From positions 1-64,000 of the forward strand of contig JABACD010000010.1 in the NCBI GenBank assembly GCA_014237855.1: a stretch of DNA of 64,000 nucleotides. The letters run 5' to 3'. Both the position numbers and the translations under genes were made by a program. The notes beneath the pieces were generated by a model, which did not search any database, was not told where the DNA came from, and saw nothing but the letters and a program-made list of their open reading frames with translations. Within the stretch, counting starts at the first letter, position 1. Every line of letters starts with the position of its first letter. Shown one piece after another: positions 37,246-46,522 of the stretch. The stretch comes from Planctomycetota bacterium (GTDB lineage: Bacteria > Planctomycetota > UBA1135 > GCA-002686595).

Positions 37246-37273
37246 TGGACGCGCCGGTCTCGGTGGCTATACT
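37246..37273 (+). promoter_or_regulatory. Promoter for tRNA-Asp
   Basis: TGGACG (37246-37251) and TATACT (37268-37273), separated by 16 bases, match a sigma-70 promoter in four and five of six positions. The tRNA begins 15 bases after the -10 element. Confidence 0.55.
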
Positions 37274-37288
37274 TCCCACCCCAACCGC

Positions 37289-37365
37289 GGGGATGTAGCT
37301 CAATTGGTTAGAGTGCCGGCCTGTCACGCCGGAGGTTGCGGGTTCAAGTCCCGTCATCCTCGCCA
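37289..37365 (+). tRNA. tRNA-Asp (GTC)
   Basis: A full cloverleaf folds: acceptor GGGGATG with CATCCTC (one G:U), D stem GCTC/GAGT, and anticodon stem CCGGC/GCCGG around the loop CTGTCAC with anticodon GTC. The T stem is GCGGG/CCCGT with TTCAAGT. The discriminator base is G, as expected for Asp, and CCA is encoded. Confidence 0.97.
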
Positions 37366-37371
37366 CTTACA

Positions 37372-37403
37372 AGGCCCTCCGCTCTGCGGGGGGCCTCTCT
37401 CTT
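37372..37403 (+). terminator. Rho-independent terminator after tRNA-Asp
   Basis: AGGCCCTCCGC (37372-37382) pairs with GCGGGGGGCCT (37386-37396) with one G:U and a three-base loop. A pyrimidine tract CTCTCTTT follows. Confidence 0.75.
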
Positions 37404-37466
37404 TATCCAACCTGAGACTCGCGGCCGGCTCTTGCTGGCCATTCCCCGCAAGTAGACCATCCTCTC

Positions 37467-38687
37467 ATGACCTCCGAGCTCAAGCCTCCCACACTGATCG
37501 AGGATCAGGGAGCCCTGGAAGAGCTCCTGCAGGTCTTGCGGTCCGAGGACGTGATCGCGGTGGATACGGAGGCTGACTCATTCTTCAGCTATCGAGAGAA
37601 GGTCTGCCTGATCCAGATCACGGCCCGAGAGCATGACTACCTGGTCGACCCCCTGGCATCCATCGACCTGGCTGGCCTCGGAGCCATTCTCTCTGACAGG
37701 TCGAAGGTGAAGATCCTTCACGATGGCGAGTACGACATCCTGATCCTGCAGAGGGACTACGGCTTCCGCTTCGCGAACATCTTCGACACCAGAATCGCTG
37801 CGTCTGCTCTGGGCTCCCAGAACCCCGGGTTGGCTTCTGTGCTGGAGGAGCACTTCGAGATCGTCCTGGACAAGTCGATGCAGCGGTCGAATTGGGGTGA
37901 GCGGCCACTCACCGAGCGCCAGATCGACTATGCCCGTCTGGATACCCACTACCTGCACGAGCTGATGCGCCGTCAGGAGAAGGAGCTCGATGACCTGGGC
38001 AGGCGCATGATCCTCGATGGTGAGTGCGATCGACTTGAAGCCCTTGAGGCCAGCCCGCATGCCTTCAATCCAGACGAATGGTTACGACTGAAGGGAGCCA
38101 GAGCACTGTCACCTGTCTCTCGCCGTGCGCTCCGTGAGCTCTTCGCCTTGCGCGATGATCTGGCTCGGCAGAGCGATGTTCCTCCTTTCCGGATCATGAA
38201 CAACAATGCCATGATCGAGGCGGCCGTAGAGCGCCCCCGATCGACTCAGGAGCTGGCAGATGTTCATGGCTTCTCGTGGCGGCAGGTACGAAAGATTGGA
38301 GAGATGGTGATCAGTACACTGGCCCAGGCTGCCAAGCTCGATCCGGTCGACGACCTGCCGCGCTTGCCACCGAAGGACGGAACGGGTGGACTCGACATGA
38401 ACCAGGTAGAGCTCTTTGATCGGCTCAAGACCTGGCGTCGCGACCGCGCCACCGAGGAAGAGTTCGATGCCTCGTTGATCCTGAATCGACATGTGCTGGT
38501 CAGGTTGGTGCGCGATCAACCTGGGAGCATCGAGGATCTCCTGGCGGTCGAGGGACTCCTCGAATGGCAAGTCGAGCGCTACGGAGAGAGCCTGCTGAGC
38601 CTCCTCGCCCGCTTTTCAGCTGATGTCGAAGCTGGGCGAATCGTCCCCATGCGACGACGAGGCGGGGCTCGTAGGCCGCGCGGGTAG
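37467..38687 (+). CDS. rnd: Ribonuclease D
   Basis: This 406-aa 3'-5' exoribonuclease trims tRNA precursors. DEDD catalytic motifs are visible: DTEAD (residues 33-37), HDGEYD and the DYARLDTHYLHEL block with the Tyr of the DEDDy type. Two HRDC-like helical domains follow (around RALRELFALRDDLARQ and the C-terminal RLKTWRRDRATEEEFD). Its place directly after a tRNA gene fits its function. The CAP-domain gene begins six bases later. Confidence 0.94.
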   Translation: MTSELKPPTLIEDQGALEELLQVLRSEDVIAVDTEADSFFSYREKVCLIQITAREHDYLVDPLASIDLAGLGAILSDRSKVKILHDGEYDILILQRDYGFRFANIFDTRIAASALGSQNPGLASVLEEHFEIVLDKSMQRSNWGERPLTERQIDYARLDTHYLHELMRRQEKELDDLGRRMILDGECDRLEALEASPHAFNPDEWLRLKGARALSPVSRRALRELFALRDDLARQSDVPPFRIMNNNAMIEAAVERPRSTQELADVHGFSWRQVRKIGEMVISTLAQAAKLDPVDDLPRLPPKDGTGGLDMNQVELFDRLKTWRRDRATEEEFDASLILNRHVLVRLVRDQPGSIEDLLAVEGLLEWQVERYGESLLSLLARFSADVEAGRIVPMRRRGGARRPRG

Positions 38688-38692
38688 GCCAG

Positions 38693-39868
38693 GTGTTCGC
38701 TGCACGCAGTCCTGGTCTTGCGGCAAGCGGGTCCACCTTGCTCGCGCTGCTGCCACTGGTGCTGGGGCCGGCCAGCTTCCTGGGGACTCAGGACGAGGCT
38801 CCTCCGTCCGAGCGAGAACAGATCTCCAGGGCGATGAGAACGATCAAGGCTCGAGGCGCGACCGACGAGGAGCGCGACCTTGCCATGGCCGAGCTGCTCT
38901 TCCTGGGTTCGGATGGGCCCAGGTCACTGGGTAGCTGGATCGAGAGTTCCCTGAAGAGCCGTGGCAAGCGGGGGGCCAAGGAGGAGGCGAGGCTACTCTC
39001 GGAGCTGGAGAGGCGCGGGGCCGAGGTGATCCGTCAGCGGCTGAAAGGCAAGGCCGAGCGCGAGGTGGATGAGCTGCGGGACCTCTTGCGCAGGCACTAT
39101 CGCGACGCACAGCTGACCAAGGAGACGATCCAAGCTGAGTGTGATCCGGCCGTCGCGCGCCTCACCGAACTCCTGACCATCGGCGCGCAGGAAGTTTGGG
39201 GCGCCGACGAGCAGCTCCAGCTCGACTGGGAATCCCTGCTCGACGATCGAGACCGGGACTTCGTCTTGCTGGAGACCTGGTACGCAGCTCAGGCGGCTCT
39301 CCTCTCGATTCCCGGTAGTGGTGAGCGGGCAGCCAGGCGAATGAAGGAGCCCACCTGGCCGCAGCTCGATGCGGAAGATCTACTCGATGAGGCCGACCGG
39401 ATTGCCCAGCTGGCGATACCCATGAGCAAGTCGGATCGCCGGGCGTTTGATCAGAACCACGCGGTGCCCGTTGCGCAGGGCGACTCGCCTGCCGAGGGCG
39501 AGATCGGTGCCGAGGAGAAGCTAGGGGTACGCTTTCTCAACCTGCGCCGGGTGCTGCTCGGGCTGCCCGCTCAGAGTCTCGATCTGAAGCTCTCCCTCGC
39601 TTCCCGCGGGCACTCGAGGGACATGGCCGAGCACGGTTTCTTCAGCCACGACTCTCCACTGAAGGGGAAGGAGACTCCCTGGGCCCGCGCAGCCCTCGCG
39701 GGGACCACCGCGAGCTCCGAGAACATCGCGGTGGGCTCGAGTACCGGAGAGGGGGCGATCCTCCAGTGGTGGTACAGCCCCGGCCATCACCGGAACATGA
39801 TGGGGGGCGGGTCCCGTTCGGGGCTGGGGCGCTTTGGAAGGCACTGGACCCAGCTCTTCGGAGGCTAG
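38693..39868 (+). CDS. Secreted CAP-domain (SCP/PR1-like) protein
   Basis: This 391-aa exported protein starts at GTG with a hydrophobic signal (LLALLPLVLGPASFLG). A charged, helical middle region (about 30-260) precedes a C-terminal CAP domain with SRGHSRDMAEHGFFSHDSP, then SSENIAVG and WYSPGHHRNMM, which are the CAP1 and CAP2 signature blocks. Its two His and Glu residues match the CAP cavity. Bacterial CAP proteins act outside the cell, sometimes as peptidases or lipid binders; the role here is unknown. It begins 5 bases after rnd. Confidence 0.85.
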   Translation: MFAARSPGLAASGSTLLALLPLVLGPASFLGTQDEAPPSEREQISRAMRTIKARGATDEERDLAMAELLFLGSDGPRSLGSWIESSLKSRGKRGAKEEARLLSELERRGAEVIRQRLKGKAEREVDELRDLLRRHYRDAQLTKETIQAECDPAVARLTELLTIGAQEVWGADEQLQLDWESLLDDRDRDFVLLETWYAAQAALLSIPGSGERAARRMKEPTWPQLDAEDLLDEADRIAQLAIPMSKSDRRAFDQNHAVPVAQGDSPAEGEIGAEEKLGVRFLNLRRVLLGLPAQSLDLKLSLASRGHSRDMAEHGFFSHDSPLKGKETPWARAALAGTTASSENIAVGSSTGEGAILQWWYSPGHHRNMMGGGSRSGLGRFGRHWTQLFGG

Positions 39869-39927
39869 CTGCCCTCCGGAGCAGAGGTCAGAGGGCTCCA
39901 GGGCTCTCAGCAGCTGGGCTGGTGACC

Positions 39928-39951
39928 AAGAAAAAGGGCGTTCAATGCCCT
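39928..39951 (-). terminator. Terminator downstream of tRNA-Ala
   Basis: On the minus strand AGGGC (39951-39947) pairs with GCCCT (39939-39935) around a seven-base loop and is followed by TTTT. The position is just past the 3' end of the minus-strand tRNA-Ala, so it suits that transcript. Confidence 0.6.
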
Positions 39952-39981
39952 CCAAAGGGCTTTGAGCGCCATTTCGTGCTG

Positions 39982-40058
39982 TGGTGGAGACGAAGGGGCT
40001 CGAACCCTCGACCTTCGCATTGCGAACGCGACGCTCTACCAGACTGAGCTACGTCCCC
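39982..40058 (-). tRNA. tRNA-Ala (CGC)
   Basis: On the minus strand the acceptor GGGGACG pairs with CGTCTCC. The G:U at the third pair is the G3:U70 identity element of tRNA-Ala. D stem GCTC/GAGC, anticodon stem TCGCG/TGCGA with loop TTCGCAA (anticodon CGC), T stem GAGGG/CCCTT, discriminator A and encoded CCA complete the molecule. Confidence 0.97.
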
Positions 40059-40071
40059 ACTTGGGCCGGGA

Positions 40072-40099
40072 ATTCTAGGCCTCGGGACTCGCCGGTGAA
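40072..40099 (-). promoter_or_regulatory. Promoter for tRNA-Ala
   Basis: On the minus strand TTCACC (40099-40094) and TAGAAT (40077-40072), separated by 16 bases, lie 14 bases ahead of the tRNA 5' end. Confidence 0.5.
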
Positions 40100-40175
40100 A
40101 GGGGTCAGTCGTAGGGATGCGGGATACGATGAATCAGCCAGGGCCACGAAGGTGCTGGTCCATCATCGAGCCCTC

Positions 40176-43175
40176 ATGAACCTCCTCTCTCGGCTATGCC
40201 TGGGTCTCTTCACCCTCTGGGGTGCTGGATCCCTGGCTCCTGTCCATTCGCAGCCCAGCCCTCCGGTGCAGGGCTCGGAGCGGATTTGGGAGTCCGTGGA
40301 GCTGCCAGCGAACTTCGTCCTCGACCTGATGAGTGGGCTCGTGGCCAGCCGGCCGGAAGGGGAGCGGCCGGTCCTCTCGTACAGCCGTGGCCGGCTCATG
40401 TCCGTGAGCCCCTTGAGGCTTCTTCCGATGGATCAGGAGTCGCCACGGCCGACGATTCAGCGTGATGGTGGTGATGCGGTTCCCGGAGTCTCGCCGGTGG
40501 TTGGACAGGAACTCGTCTTTGACTGCTTTGACGAGGCCTGGGGTTACCTACGAGTCCTGGAGGTGACTCCCGAGGCGGTGACCCTCGAGTACCTGCTCGA
40601 ACCGAACCTGCAGCTGCGGGAGGTCTCCCGTCTACCTTCCTTCCTGCAGGCGGACTCCGGTCCTGCCGGAGTGCGGCTGGGATGGGAGAACAAGGAGGGC
40701 CAGGTCTATCGAGTGGAGCGTCGCCGAGTGGCACGCGGCCCCAACGACCTGCGCAGTGACTGGAGCGTGGTCGCGGAGCTGGCGGCGGGCGAGTGGGTCG
40801 ATGATGAGATCTCCCTGGAGAACCTGACCGAGTACCGGGTCTCGCTGGTTGGTGGTGAGGGTGACTTTGGTGCGACCGCTCTGGGAGTTGCAGGCATTGA
40901 ACGACCTGAGATTCGGGCCGAGGTCGGATCGGGTACGGAGATCAACCTGCTCAGCCTGATCGATGACGGGCTGCGTAACGACGTCAAGATCGAGTACGTG
41001 CGTCCTAACGGCGTTCAGATCTTTCCAGGCGGTGGAATCGAGGCACGGCAGCTCAGCCAGGACGAGGAAGAGTCCTGGATCCTCCCAGAGGTTCTCTCGG
41101 AGGGTTATCCAAAGCAGCGCTTCTTCGTTCCTCCTGGCCGGGTCCTGGCCTTGCGCCTGCCTGAGGGGGCCTACTGCCTGCTACGGGTCGAGAGAGTGCG
41201 AGAGGACGATTCCATGGTGGTCATCAGCCGCCAGATTGACCTGAACAAGGGGCGGATCTTCCCGCCGGTGCCAGAGCTTCCCCAGGCCACCTGGGAGGCA
41301 GACAAGGGCGTCGTGTTCGAGTTTGGCGAGCCGCGCAAGTTGCCGCCGAGTGGAATACCGGTCCTGACGGTCGAGCGTGAGGAGACGCTGGACGCTGGAG
41401 ACTGGAAGCCCTGCACGACGGGTGAACCTGGTCAGCGAACCCTGGTTGACTCTTCTGTTGGGGAGAAGCTGCTGGTTCGCTATCGATTTCGTCAGGGGCT
41501 CGAGGGTCAGCAGGTCTCCCTCTCGAGCGAGCCTCTGACCGTTCTGCTCGGAGGTGAGAGCGACGAGGCGCGGACGGCCATGCTGGAGCGGGCGGTCCTG
41601 GACCTGGGATCCGAGGACTACGACCGCCGAGGACGCGCACGGGCAGTCTTGCTGGCTCTCGGTGAGGGGGCCTGGCCCATCCTGCGGGACTCCCTGCGAT
41701 CCAATAATGTGGAGCTGGCTTCCGCAGCCAGGGAGCTGCTCCTGACCGGGCTTCGGGATTCCGAAGGCGAGGCTCAAGCGATGGCTGGCGGCCTGGCGCG
41801 ACTCTTCCTCAGCATCCGTGCCGAGGAGCTGGGGTCGGAGATGCCTCCACATCCGGACTGGATATCACCAGAGCCCGGTGCCCGTGCTTCGGCTGCCTTG
41901 CGCGGGCTGGGCTGGCGGCAGGCTCATGCCAGCAAGATCGCCATCTGGAGGCGAATCCTCATGGAGTCCGATCCGGACGATGCCGTGCGGCAGGTTGCCA
42001 GCCTGGCGGCATTGCTGGGGGCCGAGGGGCTTGGACCTGACCTGAGTATTCGCCAGGGCATCTCGGGGACCGGTGATGAGTGGTTGATTGACCTCGACCT
42101 GGTCGAGCCTGAAGTGCCGCGCAGGCGGGAGCCCTGGGCCGAGCTAGTCCAGATGCAGGCCCATCGGGAGCTGGCTGAGGCCCAGCTGCTCTCCTCCGAG
42201 GAGCTCTCCCTGGCCCAGGAACGCCGTGTTCTGGCCCGTTATCTGACGGCTCACTTCGAGCGGATCCAGGATGACCTGTTCCTCGATTGTGCCCTCCGTC
42301 TGATCGAGAACCCCGTGGCTCGGCTCCAGGGGGCCCTGGACCTGGCGGAGTCCCAGCGCCGATCCAGCTGGTCCCAGGGCGATGAGGAGGCCTTCCAGGT
42401 AGTGCGCCTGGAGGCCCCGAGCACCGAACTCCTGCTCGAGGAGCTGAACATGCTGCGCTTGACCAGCGCACAGCTCGTCGATCTGGTGCTCCCAGCGGGG
42501 ATTTACGAGTCGCTTCCGGATGGCCGGCAGGCAGTCGTGGAGGGCTCTAGATTCCGCATCCGGGGGGAGGGGGGCGTGGAATTGCACCTTGGTTTCACCC
42601 TCATGAAGGGCTGTGATGCCCAGTTCGAAAACCTCTCGATCGTGCCTGAAACCGGCATCGGAGTGAATGTCGTGGGCTCCAGGCTGGTGCTGCGGGATTG
42701 CTTGGTGCGGGGAGGAAATCTGGGGCTGCTGGGAACCGACGCGGTCGTCGAGCTGGAGCGATCCTCGATCACTGCTCCCGCGAGTGCCGGGCGAAACGCC
42801 GCGGGGATGCGCTTCGGAGGGCGCTCGATGCTCCTGGCCTCCGAATCGAGGATCGAGAGTACGGGGGTGGCCATCTATGGTGCCCGGGCTGCCTTGCTGG
42901 ACCGCTGCGTGGTGGTCTCAGCGTTCCGTAATGCGGTCGAGGGGGGCAGCGGGGGGGATCTGTGGATCGTCAATTCCCTGGTTCAGGCCGACAAGGCGCC
43001 GTTTTCACGCATTTCTCAGGGGGTCCTGGACGGAGCTGTTCTGGTCGGAGATGCGTCCACCGCCCTGTCGGCCGCCAATGGATTCATGGTCTGCGCTGAG
43101 CACCTGCGCTGTGACCTGGAACTGGACGAACTGGACCGGGCCATCTGGCTGGATCACTGCACGCTGGGACGCTGA
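40176..43175 (+). CDS. Large secreted protein with HEAT-like and beta-helix-like regions, unknown
   Basis: This 999-aa exported protein has a signal peptide (SRLCLGLFTLWGAGSLAPVHS). The first 450 residues are beta-rich with fibronectin-like motifs. A HEAT-like unit (residues about 466-530, LGSEDYDRRGRARAVLLALGEGA) is of a type I associate with planctomycetes. The C terminus (about 785-958) has alternating Val/Gly/Ser strand pairs like a right-handed beta-helix (LVLRDCLVRGGNLGLLG). No catalytic motif is visible. The open frame extends back to the tRNA-Ala region; ATG 40176 is the start consistent with a signal peptide. Confidence 0.6.
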   Translation: MNLLSRLCLGLFTLWGAGSLAPVHSQPSPPVQGSERIWESVELPANFVLDLMSGLVASRPEGERPVLSYSRGRLMSVSPLRLLPMDQESPRPTIQRDGGDAVPGVSPVVGQELVFDCFDEAWGYLRVLEVTPEAVTLEYLLEPNLQLREVSRLPSFLQADSGPAGVRLGWENKEGQVYRVERRRVARGPNDLRSDWSVVAELAAGEWVDDEISLENLTEYRVSLVGGEGDFGATALGVAGIERPEIRAEVGSGTEINLLSLIDDGLRNDVKIEYVRPNGVQIFPGGGIEARQLSQDEEESWILPEVLSEGYPKQRFFVPPGRVLALRLPEGAYCLLRVERVREDDSMVVISRQIDLNKGRIFPPVPELPQATWEADKGVVFEFGEPRKLPPSGIPVLTVEREETLDAGDWKPCTTGEPGQRTLVDSSVGEKLLVRYRFRQGLEGQQVSLSSEPLTVLLGGESDEARTAMLERAVLDLGSEDYDRRGRARAVLLALGEGAWPILRDSLRSNNVELASAARELLLTGLRDSEGEAQAMAGGLARLFLSIRAEELGSEMPPHPDWISPEPGARASAALRGLGWRQAHASKIAIWRRILMESDPDDAVRQVASLAALLGAEGLGPDLSIRQGISGTGDEWLIDLDLVEPEVPRRREPWAELVQMQAHRELAEAQLLSSEELSLAQERRVLARYLTAHFERIQDDLFLDCALRLIENPVARLQGALDLAESQRRSSWSQGDEEAFQVVRLEAPSTELLLEELNMLRLTSAQLVDLVLPAGIYESLPDGRQAVVEGSRFRIRGEGGVELHLGFTLMKGCDAQFENLSIVPETGIGVNVVGSRLVLRDCLVRGGNLGLLGTDAVVELERSSITAPASAGRNAAGMRFGGRSMLLASESRIESTGVAIYGARAALLDRCVVVSAFRNAVEGGSGGDLWIVNSLVQADKAPFSRISQGVLDGAVLVGDASTALSAANGFMVCAEHLRCDLELDELDRAIWLDHCTLGR

Positions 43176-43384
43176 AGCCCAGCGGATCGATCCGTGGTGG
43201 AATATCAGGGCCCCGGGGGGCGATACCTGCTTTCCAGGGGAGCGGACTTTCGGGGGGGCAACTCCGCCAACAAAAAGCCGTTACCAGGGGTCTCCCGAGG
43301 CACTTCCTCGATAAGCTTCCGGGCTGATTCGGTGCAGTTTGTGCACCTCCAGTCCAACAACCCGTACTTGACAAGCATACGGTC

Positions 43385-44215
43385 ATGAACCGCTCTCTGA
43401 TCGGGCTCGGCGCCCTGCTGGCATTGACTGCCTGTGGCGGCGGGGACTCAGCTCCCAAGCCCCAGAAATCCACTACCGGCTCGACCTCGTCGTCCACAGC
43501 CGAAACCACCACGACTGCGAAGTCCACTGACACAGGCGGGGCTGCCAAGGCCTCCGGCTCGCAGGACTGGAATGATTCCATGGGGACCGCAACGGTCTCC
43601 GGCGCCATCAAGTTCGAGGGAGTAGCTCCCGAGAACAAGGCGATCACAATGTCTGATGTCGACCCCAAGTGTCCCGGCGGAGCCGAGGAGACAATCCTGG
43701 TCAGCAACGGTGGTCTGGCGAATGTCGTCATCTCCGTCAACAAGGGCCTCGATGGTTACAAGTTCGCCAAGGGAACCGGGGCCGTGAACCTGGACCAGAA
43801 GGGATGCCAGTACATCCCGCACGTGCTTGCGATGCAGGCAGGACAGACTGTCTCGATCACGAACAGTGACGACACCGTCCACAACGTGCACTCGTACTCG
43901 AAGCGCAATCAGGCGTTCAACCAGGCTCAGCCTGCCGGCGCTGGTGCCATCGAGAAGAAGATGTCACAAAAGGACAAGTCATTCCCGATCAAGTGCGACA
44001 TGCACGCGTGGATGAACTGCCAGGTCGTGGTCTTCGACCATCCTTTCTTCACGGTTAGCGACGAGAACGGAAACTTCACTCTGCCGAAACTCCCTGCGGG
44101 GACCTACAAGCTCGTTGCCGAGCATGAGTCGCTCGGCAAGCAAGAGGCCGAGGTAACCGTTGCCGACGGTGGTACTGAGACTGTCACGTTCTCTTACGGA
44201 CAGTCGGCACCCTAG
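43385..44215 (+). CDS. Cupredoxin-like lipoprotein with C-terminal carboxypeptidase-regulatory-like domain
   Basis: This 276-aa lipoprotein (lipobox LLALTACGG) has a Ser/Thr-rich linker, a cupredoxin-like domain with copper-ligand candidates (DDTVHNVHSY, and a later C-x2-H-x3-M in KCDMHAWMNC), then a CarboxypepD_reg-like Ig domain (FTLPKLPAGTYKLVAEHE). The His-Cys-His-Met spacing fits a type-1 copper site. It leads the cytochrome oxidase gene series and may donate electrons to, or deliver copper for, the oxidase. The link is by position; a different electron carrier role is possible. Confidence 0.75.
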   Translation: MNRSLIGLGALLALTACGGGDSAPKPQKSTTGSTSSSTAETTTTAKSTDTGGAAKASGSQDWNDSMGTATVSGAIKFEGVAPENKAITMSDVDPKCPGGAEETILVSNGGLANVVISVNKGLDGYKFAKGTGAVNLDQKGCQYIPHVLAMQAGQTVSITNSDDTVHNVHSYSKRNQAFNQAQPAGAGAIEKKMSQKDKSFPIKCDMHAWMNCQVVVFDHPFFTVSDENGNFTLPKLPAGTYKLVAEHESLGKQEAEVTVADGGTETVTFSYGQSAP

Positions 44216-44225
44216 CGCCGCACGT

Positions 44226-44256
44226 GGGGAACCCTGTGGTGTGCACAGGGTTCCCC
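44226..44256. other. 13-bp perfect hairpin between cupredoxin and cytochrome c genes
   Basis: GGGGAACCCTGTG and CACAGGGTTCCCC pair perfectly around a five-base loop. No U-tract follows, so it may stabilise or process mRNA, attenuate transcription, or bind a protein rather than act as a simple terminator. It lies 11 bases after the upstream stop codon. Confidence 0.5.
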
Positions 44257-44483
44257 GGCGGCACTTGACAAGTGAAAATGAGGACAGCAAGGTTCCCTTT
44301 TGGTGCGCCTTCGTTGGGCATGCTATCAGCCCAAGGTGTGCAAAGTCTGAACCCCTGTCAGCTCCGCTAGGACCCTCATTAAGAATTGAATCCAGGGCTC
44401 TGGAATCGGCCTTTGTTGCCCCGAATCCGAATACGAACCCACGCGGTCGGTCACGTGAACACCTGCCGAGAACAGAGGAAAAC

Positions 44484-45656
44484 ATGAGAAGCCCCTTCAC
44501 TCAACTCGTCTGCCTGGCCACCGTTGCCATCGGCACGCTGAGCTCTTTCAAGGCTCTCAACTTCTTTGGATCCGACCCCCGGGCCGACGAAGACCACAGC
44601 CAGATGATTGCGGAGGAACTTCCGCACGCTCGGCCCCCCCGTGGAGTCCCGCTGACCATCACCGAGGGCACCTGGCTTCGAGCACCCGGTGAGGAGTGGA
44701 TCATTCAGCAGAATGAACTCGCCAGGAAGCAGGGTCTGGAGCCTCGTTTTACCGAGGACCCCAGCGCAGCAGACGGAGAGGGAGCCTGGATCGATTCGAC
44801 AGGTTTCATTCAGAAACGCTATGACGAAGAGGAGGACTTCTGGGCCTACTGGCAGTGGGTCGGTCCTGCGCAGCTGACTCGTGGTCGACGTGACTTCGTC
44901 CAGTTCTGCTCGAGTTGCCATGGCCTCGATGGTGACGGGTATGGTCGCTCCGGGCAGTGGCTACGACCCTCTCCGCGCGACTTCCGTCAGACCAACTTCA
45001 AGTTCACCAAGGTGCTGGCCAACTTGCCCACCGATGATGCACTCAAGCGGCTCATCAAGCGTGGACTCGATGGGACCCCGATGCTGCCGTGGGACCTCTC
45101 GGACGAGCAAATCACGGATATCGTCCAGTACATCAAGTCACTCTCGCCAGAGGGCATGGGCTGGCGGGATCCCTTCACTGGGATTGGCTCGATCGTGGAG
45201 GCCGGGGAGAACCCCTGGGCGGGTCGCGAGAACTTCGCCATCAAGCACGGCGAGAAGGTCTACCACGGCGTTGCGCAGTGCATGCTCTGCCACCCCGGCT
45301 ACGTGAATCCCAGGGACCTGCCGGGCTTGCTCGACCAGCCTGAGGACACGGTCTACCGCGAGAACCTGTATCTCCCGGTCCTCAAGGACTCCGAGTACGA
45401 GGTGCTCGGCGAGAAGGTCAAGATCCTGCCGCCCGACTTCACCTTCCACACCATTCGCTCGGGGCAGACGCCCCAGGACCTCTACGAGACGATCGCCTCG
45501 GGCATCAAGGGCACCGCGATGCCGGCCTGGAAGGGCTCGCTCTCCGAAGAGGACCTCTGGGCCCTGGCCTACTACGTCCAGGACCTGGTGGAAGAATACA
45601 AGGACAAGCCCGCCGAGCGTCGGGGGCTGATGGAACGCCTGCGAGAGGGTCTCTAG
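44484..45656 (+). CDS. Diheme cytochrome c
   Basis: This 390-aa protein has an N-terminal hydrophobic segment (LVCLATVAIGTLSS) and two CxxCH heme c motifs, SSCHGLDGDG (about 144) and MLCHPG (about 273). Candidate Met axial ligands occur in GTPMLPW and GTAMPAW. It sits at the head of the oxidase genes, so it probably delivers electrons to the oxidase. AGAGGA lies four bases before ATG 44484; the open frame extends 108 codons upstream, but this start has the signal. Confidence 0.88.
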   Translation: MRSPFTQLVCLATVAIGTLSSFKALNFFGSDPRADEDHSQMIAEELPHARPPRGVPLTITEGTWLRAPGEEWIIQQNELARKQGLEPRFTEDPSAADGEGAWIDSTGFIQKRYDEEEDFWAYWQWVGPAQLTRGRRDFVQFCSSCHGLDGDGYGRSGQWLRPSPRDFRQTNFKFTKVLANLPTDDALKRLIKRGLDGTPMLPWDLSDEQITDIVQYIKSLSPEGMGWRDPFTGIGSIVEAGENPWAGRENFAIKHGEKVYHGVAQCMLCHPGYVNPRDLPGLLDQPEDTVYRENLYLPVLKDSEYEVLGEKVKILPPDFTFHTIRSGQTPQDLYETIASGIKGTAMPAWKGSLSEEDLWALAYYVQDLVEEYKDKPAERRGLMERLREGL

Positions 45657-45670
45657 GAGCTACGCGAACC

Positions 45671-46516
45671 ATGAACCGAATCAATTCTCTCCTGGCTGGG
45701 GTGCTCTCCAGCCGCTGGATGAAGGCGCTGGCCGTCGTGGGTATGGCCGGCGTGGCCGAGGCTCAGGGAGGCAACAGATGGGCGCCTTTTCCCCCGGCAT
45801 CTGACTTTGGACACCGATTCAGCGAGCTCTTCTGGCTGATCACGATCCTGTGCAGCATCTCGATGGTGATCGTCGTCTTATTGCTCTTGATTCCCCTGCT
45901 TCGGGATCGGGCACGTCCGGGGCACAAGGCGAACTACGACCACGGATCTTCCCTTCACGACAAGCGGCTGACGGCGGTGATCTCACTCGCCACCTTCATC
46001 GTTCTCGACGCGTGGGTCCTGGCCATCGCCATGAAGGATCTCCGCGAGGCCTACTGGAACATGCCCGAAGTCGACCAAGCCGAGACCTATCCGATAGAGG
46101 TGCTTGGCCAGCAATGGGCGTGGCACTTTCGTGGTCCGGGCCTGGACGGTGAGTTCGGAACCCCGGACGACATCCTGGAAATGAACCAGCTGACGATTCC
46201 GAAAGGGCGTCCAGTTAGCTTCCAGATGACCAGCAAGGATGTCATTCACTCGCTCTTCCTTCCGGAGATGCGCACGAAGAAGGACGTCAATCCCGGGTCA
46301 ATCAACAAGACCTGGTTCAAGCCCATTGAAGCGGGGGAGTTCACCATTCTCTGTGCAGAACTGTGTGGCTACGCCCATTACCAGATGTTTGGAAACCTGA
46401 CCGTGATGGAACAAGAGGATTTCGACGAGTGGGAAGAGTCGGCCAGCTTGCTGGGAATAGCAGCCTACGACCCCGAGGACGAAGAGGCCCAGTGGGCCTG
46501 GGAATGGGAAGAGTAA
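45671..46516 (+). CDS. coxB: Cytochrome c oxidase subunit II (CuA)
   Basis: This 281-aa membrane protein has an N-terminal signal-like segment, a first helix (LFWLITILCSISMVIVVLLLL) and a second helix near AVISLATFIVLDAWVLAI. The CuA cupredoxin domain follows, with SKDVIHSLFLPEM and CAELCGYAHYQMFG supplying Cys, His and Met ligands. It accepts electrons from cytochrome c and passes them to subunit I. The COX I gene begins 6 bases later. No heme c domain is fused to its C terminus, unlike caa3 oxidases. Confidence 0.95.
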   Translation: MNRINSLLAGVLSSRWMKALAVVGMAGVAEAQGGNRWAPFPPASDFGHRFSELFWLITILCSISMVIVVLLLLIPLLRDRARPGHKANYDHGSSLHDKRLTAVISLATFIVLDAWVLAIAMKDLREAYWNMPEVDQAETYPIEVLGQQWAWHFRGPGLDGEFGTPDDILEMNQLTIPKGRPVSFQMTSKDVIHSLFLPEMRTKKDVNPGSINKTWFKPIEAGEFTILCAELCGYAHYQMFGNLTVMEQEDFDEWEESASLLGIAAYDPEDEEAQWAWEWEE

Positions 46517-46522
46517 TTCACC

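Noticed and set aside
39981..40175. N-terminal extension of the 999-aa protein through the tRNA-Ala region
   Set aside because: It reads antisense through a tRNA and lacks a signal peptide; ATG 40176 has one.
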